From G021776435 sp046756245 (GTDB lineage Bacteria > Pseudomonadota > Alphaproteobacteria > Caulobacterales > Parvularculaceae), in contig JBHHVZ010000007.1 in the NCBI GenBank assembly GCA_046756245.1, positions 1-54,777 of the forward strand: a stretch of DNA of 54,777 bases, given 5' to 3'. This document shows positions 25,775 through 34,690 of this stretch, piece by piece. Both the position numbers and the translations under genes were made by a program. How positions within the stretch are numbered: the first letter of the stretch is position 1; every line of letters begins with the position of its first letter. Under the pieces are notes generated by a model, which was given only the letters and a program-made list of their open reading frames with translations, was not told the DNA's origin and made no database searches.

Positions 25775-27397
25775 ATGGCGAATGAATACGAAACCGACTA
25801 TGAAGTCGGTCAGCATAATGTGCGCTTCTTCGGATTCGAGGTTCATAACCCCGTCTTTTTCGTTGCATCCATCCTCATCATCGTTCTCGTCGTATTTACG
25901 CTGGCCTTTCAACAGCAGGCGGCCGCGATATTCGAGGAAGCGCTGAACATCGTCACGTCGCGCTTCGGCTGGCTGATGGCGTCCCTCGCAAATTTCTTCG
26001 TTCTTTTTTCGATTGCGCTAATCGTTTCGCCGTACGGATCGGTCCGTCTCGGCGGACCGGACGCCCGACCGGATTTTGGCTATATGGCTTGGTTCGCGAT
26101 GCTTTTCGCCGCAGGCATGGGAATCGGCCTGGTTTTTTTTGGCGTCAGCGAACCAATCTCGCATTTTTCAGCCTCCTTCGCCGCAGATGCGGGCGGCCCG
26201 GCAAGCTATTCGCCGTTGGGCGGGGCTCCCGGCGACGCGGCCGCGTCTAAACAGCTAGGAATGGCGGCAACGATTTTCCATTGGACGCTTCATCCGTGGG
26301 CTGTCTATGTGATCGTCGGGCTGGCGCTGGCGCTCTTCAGTTACAATTTCGGCTTGCCGCTGACGATCCGCTCGGGATTTTATCCGATTTTCGGCGATCT
26401 CGTCTGGGGAACGCTCGGCAACGTCATCGACGGCGTCGCCCTGGTGGCCACCGTATTCGGCCTGGCGACGTCGCTTGGGTTTGGCGCCCAGCAATCCCTG
26501 GCCGGGTTGAATTTTCTATTCGGCCTCGAAATCAACGCCGTCAATCAGGTCATTCTAGTCTTCGTAATTGCGTCGATAACGCTGCTGTCGCTCTTTCTCG
26601 GGCTCGACAGAGGCGTCAGGCGGCTTAGTGAAATCAATATGGCGCTCGCGGCGATGCTGTGCCTGTTCGTGGTGGCCGCAGGCCCCACGGTTATGATCCT
26701 GCTCGATTTTCCAAAAAATATCGCCGCCTATATCGGCAAGCTGCCGGCATTGTCGAATATGTTCGGGCGCTCGGACAAATTGTTCTATCACGACTGGACC
26801 ATATTCTACTGGGCATGGTGGACGGCCTGGGCGCCGTTTGTCGGCATGTTCATCGCGCGGATTTCACGCGGCCGTACGGTTCGCGAATTTGTCTTTTATG
26901 TTCTGCTTGTGCCTTCGATCGTATCGACCTTCTGGTTCACCGCGTTCGGGACAGTGGCGATCGATCAGATCGTTACACATGGCTATAACGGCGCCGCAGA
27001 AGCGAAGCTGCCGCTCAAACTGTTTTTCATGCTCGAAGAATTGCCGCTGACGCAGATAACGTCGGTTATCGGCATAACGCTGGTTCTGATATTTTTCGTA
27101 ACGTCCTGGGATTCCGGCGCGCTGGTTCTGGACACGATTGCGGCTGGCGGCAAGATCGACACGCACAAGCTTCAGCGCGTGTTCTGGGTGGGCATTGTCG
27201 GCTCGGTGGCCATCGCGCTCCTGCTTGGCGGCGGGCTTCGATCGCTGCAATCGGGGGCGAACGTCACAGGCCTGCCGTTCATGATCGTTGTCGCCGTCAT
27301 GTGCGTTGGCGTGGTCAAGGGGCTTCATGAGGCTCGACGCCGGCAGCGCCGGCTGCAGGACACGTTCCGTAGCGAGGAGGAAGGCGCGTCCCCTTAG
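25775..27397 (+). CDS. BCCT family transporter, probably glycine betaine uptake
   Basis: The 540-residue membrane protein (from ATG 25775) has 12 expected helices. FAAGMGIGLVFFGVSEP carries the GMGIG motif of sodium-coupled BetP-type carriers, and WTIFYWAWWTAWAPFVGMFIA is the tryptophan-rich BCCT signature that cages trimethylammonium groups. Substrates in the family are glycine betaine, choline, carnitine or DMSP. Its place between the DMGDH-sox operon and the corrinoid methyltransferase operon favours betaine. It lacks a long cytoplasmic osmosensor tail, consistent with a nutritional role. Confidence 0.92.
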   Translation: MANEYETDYEVGQHNVRFFGFEVHNPVFFVASILIIVLVVFTLAFQQQAAAIFEEALNIVTSRFGWLMASLANFFVLFSIALIVSPYGSVRLGGPDARPDFGYMAWFAMLFAAGMGIGLVFFGVSEPISHFSASFAADAGGPASYSPLGGAPGDAAASKQLGMAATIFHWTLHPWAVYVIVGLALALFSYNFGLPLTIRSGFYPIFGDLVWGTLGNVIDGVALVATVFGLATSLGFGAQQSLAGLNFLFGLEINAVNQVILVFVIASITLLSLFLGLDRGVRRLSEINMALAAMLCLFVVAAGPTVMILLDFPKNIAAYIGKLPALSNMFGRSDKLFYHDWTIFYWAWWTAWAPFVGMFIARISRGRTVREFVFYVLLVPSIVSTFWFTAFGTVAIDQIVTHGYNGAAEAKLPLKLFFMLEELPLTQITSVIGITLVLIFFVTSWDSGALVLDTIAAGGKIDTHKLQRVFWVGIVGSVAIALLLGGGLRSLQSGANVTGLPFMIVVAVMCVGVVKGLHEARRRQRRLQDTFRSEEEGASP

Positions 27398-27543
27398 ATC
27401 GTAGCTGCGATGATGTGCGCGGGCCCTAAGAGTTCTTCCGCACAAGATCGTCAAAAACCGATGGCGCGCGGCGAAAACGCGTGATAGGGGGCGAATCGCG
27501 GACCGAATTGTTCGGCGCTGCGTTTCAAGTTTCCGGCATTTCC

Positions 27544-28791
27544 ATGCGGCCAATGCTTCTCTCCCTGGCGGCCCTCCTCGCCTCGGCGGCGATCCTGCTC
27601 GCTGGCGGCGGCCTTCAGGGCACGCTCGTCGCGGTCCGGGCTAATCTTGAAAACTTCCCGTTGCCCGTGATCGGGCTGCTGATGTCGACCTATTATGTGG
27701 GCTTCATCGCCGGCTGTCTGATCGCGCCGTCGATGGTTGCGCGCGCCGGTCACATCCGTACGTTCGGCGCCTTGGCGGCCATGGCGGCGGCGGCGGCGCT
27801 GATCTATGCGCTTTCCGTCCATATCGTCCTGTGGCTGGCGTTGCGGCTGCTGACCGGCTTTTGTTTCGCCGGGCTCTATATGATCGTCGAAAGCTGGATC
27901 AACGAAAAATGCGGCAACCGCGATCGCGGCAAGGTGCTGTCCGTGTACCGTATCGTCGATCTGGTCGCGATGACGGTCGGCCAATTTCTTCTGACGCTGG
28001 CGCCGCCGGAAGGGTTCGCTCTTTTCTCACTTGTGTCGATTCTTATTACCCTGTCGATTGTGCCGGTCGCCATGACCAAATCGATCGCGCCGGAGCCGTT
28101 GACGCAGACGCGGCTTAACGTGGCGAAGCTTTTTCGCATTTCGCCCTTCGCCGCCGCTGGCGTGCTCGGCGTCGGCATGGCGAACGGGGCGTTCTGGGCG
28201 CTCGGTCCGGTTTATGTGCAGAAATTGGGATTTGATCTCGAGATGGTTGCGATGTTCATGAGCGTTGCGATTGTCGCCGGCGCGCTGGCGCAATGGCCGA
28301 TCGGCTATCTATCGGATCTGTTGGACCGTCGGAAAGTTCTGCTCTGGACCGGCGCGGCCGCCGCGGCGAGCGGCGCGTTCCTGAGCGCGGTTGGCGTGGC
28401 GTCGCCGACTCTCCTTCTGCTTGGCGGCGCGCTGTACGGCGTCTTCGCGATGCCGATATTCGGCTTGAGCGCGGCGCACGCCAACGACCACGCGGAAGCG
28501 GATGAATTCGTCTCAATCAGCAGCGGATTGCTGCTCGTTTACGGCGTCGGCTCTATCGCCGGGGCGGCGATTGCGCCCTTGCTGATGGATGCGACGGGTC
28601 CGGCGGCGTTGTTCGCTTATACAGCCGGCGTTCACAGCTTGCTCTTTGCATTCGGGTTTTATCGCATTCTTGGCAGCCCGGCTGTTCCGGCCGATGAACA
28701 GGCGGATTACGTTCCCGTGCCGCGCACGTCGCCGGCCGTATTCGAAATCGATCCGCGAAGCGGCGACGACGAGGCGACCGCCGCCGTTTAG
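27544..28791 (+). CDS. MFS transporter (YcaD-like)
   Basis: From ATG 27544 this has 415 residues and about 12 hydrophobic helices. GTLVAVRANLENFP and STYYVGFIAGCLIAPSMVARAGHIRTFG near the N-terminus, and GYLSDLLDRRKVLLW between halves, are MFS loops of the YcaD/quinolone-resistance-like group. The substrate is unknown. An upstream GTG at 27481 is in frame but adds a non-hydrophobic tail. The stop overlaps that of the convergent AraC gene by 4 bp. Confidence 0.87.
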   Translation: MRPMLLSLAALLASAAILLAGGGLQGTLVAVRANLENFPLPVIGLLMSTYYVGFIAGCLIAPSMVARAGHIRTFGALAAMAAAAALIYALSVHIVLWLALRLLTGFCFAGLYMIVESWINEKCGNRDRGKVLSVYRIVDLVAMTVGQFLLTLAPPEGFALFSLVSILITLSIVPVAMTKSIAPEPLTQTRLNVAKLFRISPFAAAGVLGVGMANGAFWALGPVYVQKLGFDLEMVAMFMSVAIVAGALAQWPIGYLSDLLDRRKVLLWTGAAAAASGAFLSAVGVASPTLLLLGGALYGVFAMPIFGLSAAHANDHAEADEFVSISSGLLLVYGVGSIAGAAIAPLLMDATGPAALFAYTAGVHSLLFAFGFYRILGSPAVPADEQADYVPVPRTSPAVFEIDPRSGDDEATAAV

Positions 28792-29774
28792 GCGGTTGCA
28801 GCTTGACCCCCGCTGAAATTCCGCTCTGCGCTTGGCGGATGGCCGAAATAGTTGCGAAACGCGCTCGCAAAATGCGCAGCCGATGTGAAGCCCGTCGCCA
28901 CTGCGATCTGCAGGACGGGCATCGTCGTCTGGGCCAGCAGCAGTTTTGCTTTTTGCAGCCGCAGTTCAAGATAATACCGCGTCGGCGTCTTGTTCAGCGC
29001 ATTGCGGAATAGCCGTTCGAGCTGGCGCGGAGATACGTTGACCGAGCGCGCGATGTCGCCGACAGGCACCGGCGTTTCGATATAGGCTTCCATATAGGCG
29101 ATCGCCGCCAGCAACTTGGGATGGGTGATGCCGGTCCGGTGCTGGATGGACATGCGTTGGTGATCGTGCGGCTGGCGCACAAAATTATGCAGCATCTGTT
29201 CGGCGACGTTGATTGCGAGCGTTCGCCCGTAATCCTCGGAAATCGAGTAAATCATCATGTCGAGCGGAGCCGTGCCGCCCGAACAGGTAAACCGGTCGCG
29301 GTCGATCTCGAACAGGGTCGCGGTGACGTCGAGGTCGGGAAAAGCTTCGACAAACCCCTCCACATTCTCCCAGTGGATGGTGCAGCGATAGCCGTCCAAG
29401 AGGCCCGCCTTAGCAAGCGCGATGCTGCCGGTGCAGACGCTGCCCAGTGCTGCGCGGGCGCGGGCATAGTCGCGCAGGCGGCTTATGGTTTTCCGGTCGT
29501 TGAAATCTTGCGCCTGCAGACCAGCGCAGACAAATAATACGTCGGCGTTGATCGGGTCCTGTATCGAGCCGTCGGGCGTCGTTTTGACGCCATTGCTCGC
29601 CGTCACCGCTTCGCCGTTCGCGCTGACTGTGCGCCATTCATAAAGGGCCTTGCCGCTCATCCGGTTGGCCGCGCGCAACGGCTCGACCGATGAGGTGAAG
29701 GCCATCATCGAGAAGTTCGGCAACAGCAGGAATTCTACCCGTTGCGGTTCGCGTTGTGTGGGGTTGCCGAACAT
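28788..29774 (-). CDS. GlxA/GbdR-type AraC family transcriptional regulator
   Basis: The 328-residue protein has an N-terminal DJ-1/PfpI-like amidotransferase domain (VEFLLLPNFSMMAFTSSVEPLR; LGSVCTGSIALAKAGLLDG) and a C-terminal AraC HTH pair (VPVGDIARSVNVSPRQLERLF; QIAVATGFTSAAHFASAFRNYFGHPP). This is the architecture of GbdR, the activator of glycine betaine and dimethylglycine catabolism in Pseudomonas, and of related CdhR and ArgR regulators. It is divergent from the corrinoid methyltransferase operon with 329 bp between, so it is the prime candidate for that operon's activator. The assignment as a betaine sensor is inference from architecture and place. Confidence 0.9.
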   Translation of the reverse strand: MFGNPTQREPQRVEFLLLPNFSMMAFTSSVEPLRAANRMSGKALYEWRTVSANGEAVTASNGVKTTPDGSIQDPINADVLFVCAGLQAQDFNDRKTISRLRDYARARAALGSVCTGSIALAKAGLLDGYRCTIHWENVEGFVEAFPDLDVTATLFEIDRDRFTCSGGTAPLDMMIYSISEDYGRTLAINVAEQMLHNFVRQPHDHQRMSIQHRTGITHPKLLAAIAYMEAYIETPVPVGDIARSVNVSPRQLERLFRNALNKTPTRYYLELRLQKAKLLLAQTTMPVLQIAVATGFTSAAHFASAFRNYFGHPPSAERNFSGGQAATA

Positions 29775-30103
29775 CGCGCCGCGCCAGCCTCTTGGTTGCG
29801 CCGAAGGTCAGCCTAGCAAGACTCGCCCATGATTGCATCGCCAAAAGGCCGGTCGTCAACGCGGCGGAAATGGGAGCAATGAGGCGGGCGCCGACCGGGG
29901 CGAATAGTTAAAGGGCCGGACTTGTCCTGAAAAAGGTCGATTCACGATTTCGTTCCTCATGGTGACGGTTTTCCGCAAGGCGGCGTCGCTTTTGGAAAAG
30001 TCCCGGCGAAAAAGCATGGGCATGATTCGCTCAGCACAGGACGCATGCAGTCCTTCGCAGGATGCGGAGGAGCGCTTGCGGGCACACGAACAGGGACGGC
30101 GAT
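29775..30103. other. 329-bp divergent promoter region (AraC / fhs operon)
   Basis: The space between the AraC-type regulator and fhs contains no gene. It must hold both promoters and probably the regulator's binding sites. I see no clear sigma-70 promoter, cobalamin riboswitch or strong palindrome. AGGGACGG just before 30104 is the fhs ribosome site. Confidence 0.6.
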
Positions 30104-31804
30104 ATGGCGTATGATCTGCTGCCTGCGCCCGGCGCGCCTGATATCGAAATCGCGCGCGCCGCGAAAATGGCTCCGATCCTGACGCTCGCCGAGGAGCGGC
30201 TTGAGGCGCCGGCGTGGGCGCTCGTTCCCTACGGGCATTACAAGGCGAAACTGTCGCTGGACTTTATCGCATCTCTGACCGATCGCCCGAAAGGCAAACT
30301 CGTCCTGGTCACTGCGATCACCCCGACGCCGGCGGGGGAAGGCAAGACGACGACAAGCGTCGGACTCAGCGACGGTCTCAACAGGATTGGCGTCAAGTCG
30401 ATCGTTTGCCTGCGCGAACCCTCGCTGGGCCCTTGTTTTGGGATGAAGGGCGGGGCGGCCGGCGGCGGCCGGGCGCAGGTCCTGCCGATGGAGGACATCA
30501 ACCTCCATTTCAACGGCGACTTTCACGCGATTACCTCGGCGCATTCTTTGCTTTCGGCGATGCTCGACAATCATCTGCACTGGGGTAACGAGGAAAATAT
30601 CGATCCCGGCCGGGTGACCTGGCGCCGGGTCGTGGACATGAACGACCGCGCCCTGCGCAATATCAATGTCGGTCTCGGCGGGCCGGCCCACGGCGTGCCG
30701 CGCGAGAACGGCTTCGACATCACCGTCGCCTCGGAAATCATGGCGGTGTTGTGCCTGGCGACTAATCTCCCCGACCTCAAGCGCAGACTCGGCGACATCA
30801 TCGTGGCGCGGCGCTACGACAAATCTCCGGTGACTGCCCGTGACATCGGCGCAGACGGCGCCATGGCGGTGCTGCTCAGAGACGCGCTGCAGCCCAATTT
30901 GGTGCAGACCATCGAGCGAAACCCCGCGTTCATCCATGGCGGACCGTTCGCCAATATCGCTCATGGCTGCAATTCGGTAATGGCGACTCAAACGGCCCAA
31001 CGCCTCGCCGACGTCGTGGTCACGGAAGCCGGCTTCGGCGCCGATCTCGGAGCGGAAAAATTCCTCGACATCAAATGCCGGCAATCGGACCTTCGGCCCG
31101 ATGCGGTCGTGCTGGTTGCAACCATCCGGGCGCTGAAAATGCAGGGCGGCGTCGCCAAGAGCGATCTCGGCGCCCCGAATCCGGAGGCGGTTGAGCGCGG
31201 CGCCGAGAACCTTTCCCGCCATGTCGAAAATTTAAAGAAATACGGCATTCGCCCGGTCGTCGCCGTCAACCATTTTGTCAAGGACAACGACGAAGAACTC
31301 GCCGTAATCGAACGACTTTGCGCAGAGCTGGACGTGCGTTGCGCCATTGCAAAGCACTGGGCCGACGGCGGCGAGGGCGCTGTCGCGCTCGCCGAAACCG
31401 TCATGGCGCAACTTGACGAGGGCGCGCCGGACGTCGACCTTCTCTATCCGGACGATATGCCGCTCGCCGACAAGATCGAGACCGTCGCGCGCGAAATTTA
31501 CGGCGCCGCTGGAATTGCGCTAAGCGCGGCGGCGGCGCGCAGCCTCAAAGAGTTCGAAAAGCTGGGCTACGGAACTCTGCCCGTCTGCATCGCCAAGACG
31601 CAATACAGCTTTTCCACCGACCCGACCCGGCTGGGCGCGCCAATCGGACATACGCTTGAAGTGCGCGAGGCGCGGCTCGCAGCCGGCGCCGGCTTCGTCG
31701 TCGCCGTCTGCGGCGACATCATGACTATGCCGGGGCTTCCGAAAAAGCCCGCGGCCCTGGAAATCGGCCGCGACGATAACGGTGAAATTTTCGGACTGGC
31801 GTAA
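30104..31804 (+). CDS. fhs: Formate--tetrahydrofolate ligase
   Basis: The 566-residue enzyme (from ATG 30104) has the P-loop TPAGEGKTTT at about 75-84, and blocks EPSLGPCFGMKGGAAGGG and FNGDFHAITSAH typical of Fhs. It interconverts formate, THF, ATP and 10-formyl-THF. In a methyl-oxidising cell it would run toward formate and make ATP. It is the first of nine close or overlapping genes ending with the MttB-family gene at 39511. An in-frame start at 30062 is less likely, as the family begins near the chosen ATG. Confidence 0.95.
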   Translation: MAYDLLPAPGAPDIEIARAAKMAPILTLAEERLEAPAWALVPYGHYKAKLSLDFIASLTDRPKGKLVLVTAITPTPAGEGKTTTSVGLSDGLNRIGVKSIVCLREPSLGPCFGMKGGAAGGGRAQVLPMEDINLHFNGDFHAITSAHSLLSAMLDNHLHWGNEENIDPGRVTWRRVVDMNDRALRNINVGLGGPAHGVPRENGFDITVASEIMAVLCLATNLPDLKRRLGDIIVARRYDKSPVTARDIGADGAMAVLLRDALQPNLVQTIERNPAFIHGGPFANIAHGCNSVMATQTAQRLADVVVTEAGFGADLGAEKFLDIKCRQSDLRPDAVVLVATIRALKMQGGVAKSDLGAPNPEAVERGAENLSRHVENLKKYGIRPVVAVNHFVKDNDEELAVIERLCAELDVRCAIAKHWADGGEGAVALAETVMAQLDEGAPDVDLLYPDDMPLADKIETVAREIYGAAGIALSAAAARSLKEFEKLGYGTLPVCIAKTQYSFSTDPTRLGAPIGHTLEVREARLAAGAGFVVAVCGDIMTMPGLPKKPAALEIGRDDNGEIFGLA

Positions 31805-31842
31805 GGCCCGGGAAGCGTCCGCGCGTTTACAGGAAACGGATC

Positions 31843-32526
31843 ATGAGCGACGACGACATCATTCTCAAAGACCTCAATGACGAAGATCTCGTCGAGCAGA
31901 TCAAGGACGATCTTTATGACGGACTCGCCGAGGAGGTTCATGAAGGCGTTCAGATTCTGCTCGAGCGGAAATGGGATGCGAACATGGTCCTTTCCGATGC
32001 GCTTGTGGAAGGCATGCGCATTGTCGGCATCGATTTTCGCGACGGCATTCTGTTCGTGCCGGAAGTCCTCCAGTGCGCCGGGGCCATGAAAAAGGGGATG
32101 GAGCTCCTGCGCCCCATCCTTTCGGCGAGCGAAACCAAGTCGACGGTCGGCAAATATGTGATCGGCACTGTCAAAGGCGACATTCACGATATCGGCAAAA
32201 ACCTCGTGGGCATGATGCTCGAAGGCGCCGGCTTTGAAGTCGTCGATCTCGGAATCAACAATCCGGTCGAGAACTATCTCGAGGCGATTGATACGCACCG
32301 CCCCAATATTCTGGGAATGTCGGCGCTGTTGACGACGACCATGCCGTATATGGGCACGGTCATCGAAGAGCTCGACAAGCGCGGCATCATGAAAGAGCTT
32401 CCCGTCATGGTCGGCGGCGCGCCGCTCAATCAGGAATTCGCGGACGCTATCGGGGCGACGTCTTACGGTCGCGACGCAGCAATGAGCGCCGAGCTCGCCA
32501 AGGCGCTCATGGGAAGGAATTCCTGA
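31843..32526 (+). CDS. Methyltransferase cognate corrinoid protein (MtgC/MttC-like)
   Basis: The 227-residue protein has a helical cap domain (about 1-100) and a B12-binding Rossmann domain. The cobalamin motif D113-x-H115-x-x-G118 lies in TVKGDIHDIGKNLV, with H115 as lower axial ligand, followed by GMSALLTTT and VMVGGAPLN. It shuttles a methyl group as methylcob(III)amide between the MttB-family enzyme and the methyl-THF-forming enzyme. The operon encodes all three partners. Its stop and the next start overlap (TGATG). Confidence 0.93.
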   Translation: MSDDDIILKDLNDEDLVEQIKDDLYDGLAEEVHEGVQILLERKWDANMVLSDALVEGMRIVGIDFRDGILFVPEVLQCAGAMKKGMELLRPILSASETKSTVGKYVIGTVKGDIHDIGKNLVGMMLEGAGFEVVDLGINNPVENYLEAIDTHRPNILGMSALLTTTMPYMGTVIEELDKRGIMKELPVMVGGAPLNQEFADAIGATSYGRDAAMSAELAKALMGRNS

Positions 32527-33179
32527 TGTTCGCGCGCGCCGAACACGATCAGGCGGGGCCATCCTGCCTTGTGGTCGCTTGCGGCGCGCTGGCGAAAGAG
32601 ATTGTCGCGCTGCGCGATTCATTAGGGTTGTCCGAAGACCGATTCTCGCTGCAATGCCTTCCGGCGGGGTTTCACAATACGCCGCAAAAAATTGCGCCCG
32701 CCGTGGAAGAGATTTTACAGCAGCGCGCGGCGGATTATGATCGCATATTCGTCGCTTACGGTGAGTGTGGCGCAGGCGGCGCGCTCGACGCCGTGCTCGA
32801 ACGCTATGGCGCCTCGCGGCTTGACGGCGCCCATTGTTACGAATTTTTCGCCGGCGCGGCGCTCTTTAACGACATAATCGAGAATGAAATCGGCAGCTTC
32901 TTTCTGACCGATTACCTGGTGAAAAATTTCGACCGGCTGGTGATCAAAGGGCTGGGCCTCGACCGCTTTCCACACCTGATGGATGATTATTTCGGCAATT
33001 ACAGGAACCTCGTTTACCTGGCCCAAACTGAAGACGCGCGCTTGATGGAAGCGGGCGCGGCGGCGGCCGAGCGCCTTGGCCTTCAATATGTCTACAGATT
33101 TGTCGGCTACGGCGAACTGGCCGGCGCGATCAAAGCGCTGGGCGACGTTGGCGGGAGGCCCTCCCATGTATGCGGTTAG
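32526..33179 (+). CDS. DUF1638 family protein
   Basis: The 217-residue protein fits DUF1638, with motifs LVVACGALAKEI near the N-terminus, ECGAGGALDAVLERYG in the middle and DYFGNYRNLVYLAQTED near the end. I recall DUF1638 genes as frequent neighbours of corrinoid methyltransferases, but no role is established. Conserved Cys, His and Asp residues (C13, the ECG motif, HCYEFFAG) suggest ligand or metal binding. Coupling on both sides, 1 bp with the corrinoid gene and 14 bp with metV, argues that it serves the methyl-transfer pathway. Confidence 0.85.
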   Translation: MFARAEHDQAGPSCLVVACGALAKEIVALRDSLGLSEDRFSLQCLPAGFHNTPQKIAPAVEEILQQRAADYDRIFVAYGECGAGGALDAVLERYGASRLDGAHCYEFFAGAALFNDIIENEIGSFFLTDYLVKNFDRLVIKGLGLDRFPHLMDDYFGNYRNLVYLAQTEDARLMEAGAAAAERLGLQYVYRFVGYGELAGAIKALGDVGGRPSHVCG

Positions 33180-33606
33180 GCTCTGGGCGACCCGCCACGC
33201 GCGTCTTCTCGAACGGATTTACGACGCCGCCTACGGCCCGACGATTGCGACGCTCAAAAGCGTCGACAGGGTGTTCGGAAGACGCGCCGACAAACCTGTG
33301 GCGGCCGTCGAGGCGGCGGCCAAGGGATTCATGTTTGATTGCAAGATGTGCGGCGAATGCCTGTTATCGAAGACCGGCATGACCTGTCCGATGAACTGCC
33401 CGAAGGAAATTCGAAACGGACCCTGCGGGGGCGTGCGCGACGACGGCATGTGCGAGGTCAAACCCGACATGCGTTGCGTCTGGGTCGAGGCGTGGAACGG
33501 CGCGGCGCACATGAAAAAAGGCGACGCCATCAACGATGTGAATTTCGCCATCGATCATCGCATTGTCGGTACGTCGTCATGGCTGAGGCTGGCGCGCAAT
33601 GAATGA
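33166..33606 (+). CDS. metV: MetV-like zinc/Fe-S protein (methylene-THF reductase C-terminal domain)
   Basis: From ATG 33166 this has 146 residues. Eight cysteines, C59, C62, C65, C74, C78, C87, C96 and C104, lie in a compact domain with MCGECLLSKTGMTCPMNCP and GPCGGVRDDGMCEV. This is the MTHFR_C family, known as MetV in acetogens, where it pairs with MetF and carries Fe-S clusters. It overlaps DUF1638 by 14 bp and metF by 8 bp. It should let MetF use an electron carrier other than NADH directly; the carrier here is unknown. Confidence 0.85.
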   Translation: MYAVRLWATRHARLLERIYDAAYGPTIATLKSVDRVFGRRADKPVAAVEAAAKGFMFDCKMCGECLLSKTGMTCPMNCPKEIRNGPCGGVRDDGMCEVKPDMRCVWVEAWNGAAHMKKGDAINDVNFAIDHRIVGTSSWLRLARNE

Positions 33607-34657
33607 TGCAGTAAACGATGACGTCTCCGTCGTTGAGGAGTACGGCGCCAACCCCGGCGACCCCCTGCCGCTGCGCGCCGGCCATGTTTCGCACGGGCGG
33701 TTCGAGCGGGTCTTGCGCGCCGGGCGTTTTGCCGTCACCACCGAAATCGCGCCGCCGGATTCGGCCGATCCGGACGACGTGCTGCATCGCGCCACCTTGT
33801 TTGACGGCCACGTGGACGCCATCAACGCCACCGACGGGTCGGGCGCGAACTGCCACATGTCGAGCCTCGGCGTATGCGCGATCCTGACGCGCGCCGGCTA
33901 TTCGCCAATCATCCAGGTTTCGTGCCGCGACAGAAATCGCATCGCCATTCAGGGCGACGTTCTCGGCGCGGCGGCGCTCGGCGTGTGCAGCGTGCTGTGC
34001 CTGACGGGCGACGACGTTGGCGCCGGCGATCACCCCGAAGCAAAACCGGTCTTCGATCTCGACAGCATTTCGCTTCTTCAAACCATCAGAACGCTCAGGG
34101 ATGAATCGCGATTCTTGAGCGGCCGGGCCCTCGAAACGGCGCCGAGGCTGTTCATGGGCGCGTCGATCAATCCTTTCGTTCCGCCCATCGACATCCGGGT
34201 CAATCAGCTCGCCAAGAAAATTGCAGCCGGCGCCGAGTTCATTCAGTCCCAATACTGTTTCGATATGCCGCGCTTTGAGCGCTTCATGCAACGCGCCGCC
34301 GATGCGGGTCTTACTGAGAACGCGTACTTTTTGGTCGGCGTCGGCGTGCTTGGGTCGGCGAAAACGGCGAAGTGGCTGCGTTCGAATGTGCCGGGCGTGC
34401 ATATCCCCGACGAAATCATCGCCCGAATTGAAGGAGCACAGGATCAGAAACGCGAGGGCCGGGCGATTGCTGTTGAGTTCATGCAAAAGGCGAAAGAAAT
34501 CACCGGCGTCAGCGGCGTTCATCTGATGGCTTACAAACAGGAACAATGGGTCGGCGAAATCGTCAAGGCGTCCGGCGTGCTCGAAAACCGCAAACCTTGG
34601 GCGCCCGAACCGGTAGAAACCACGATTGGCGTCGTCGCCGCCGTAAACCAGGGCTGA
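33599..34657 (+). CDS. metF: Methylenetetrahydrofolate reductase (MetF, acetogen-type partner of MetV)
   Basis: The 352-residue protein shows FAVTTEIAPPDSADPDD, DAINATDGSGAN, LCLTGDD and FIQSQYCFDMPRFERFM, the TIM-barrel FAD motifs of MTHFR. The first motif holds the catalytic-type Glu. It interconverts methyl-THF and methylene-THF. Here it probably runs toward methylene-THF to oxidise the methyl group delivered by the corrinoid system. It starts inside metV and ends 33 bp before the methyl-THF:corrinoid methyltransferase gene. Confidence 0.92.
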   Translation: MNDAVNDDVSVVEEYGANPGDPLPLRAGHVSHGRFERVLRAGRFAVTTEIAPPDSADPDDVLHRATLFDGHVDAINATDGSGANCHMSSLGVCAILTRAGYSPIIQVSCRDRNRIAIQGDVLGAAALGVCSVLCLTGDDVGAGDHPEAKPVFDLDSISLLQTIRTLRDESRFLSGRALETAPRLFMGASINPFVPPIDIRVNQLAKKIAAGAEFIQSQYCFDMPRFERFMQRAADAGLTENAYFLVGVGVLGSAKTAKWLRSNVPGVHIPDEIIARIEGAQDQKREGRAIAVEFMQKAKEITGVSGVHLMAYKQEQWVGEIVKASGVLENRKPWAPEPVETTIGVVAAVNQG

Positions 34658-34690
34658 TAATATCGCCGCTATGAAACGCAAGGGAAAATC

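Noticed and set aside
29775..30103. Cobalamin riboswitch before the corrinoid operon
   Set aside because: I looked for the B12-box GCCACTG and flanking pairing and found none in the non-coding parts of the window.
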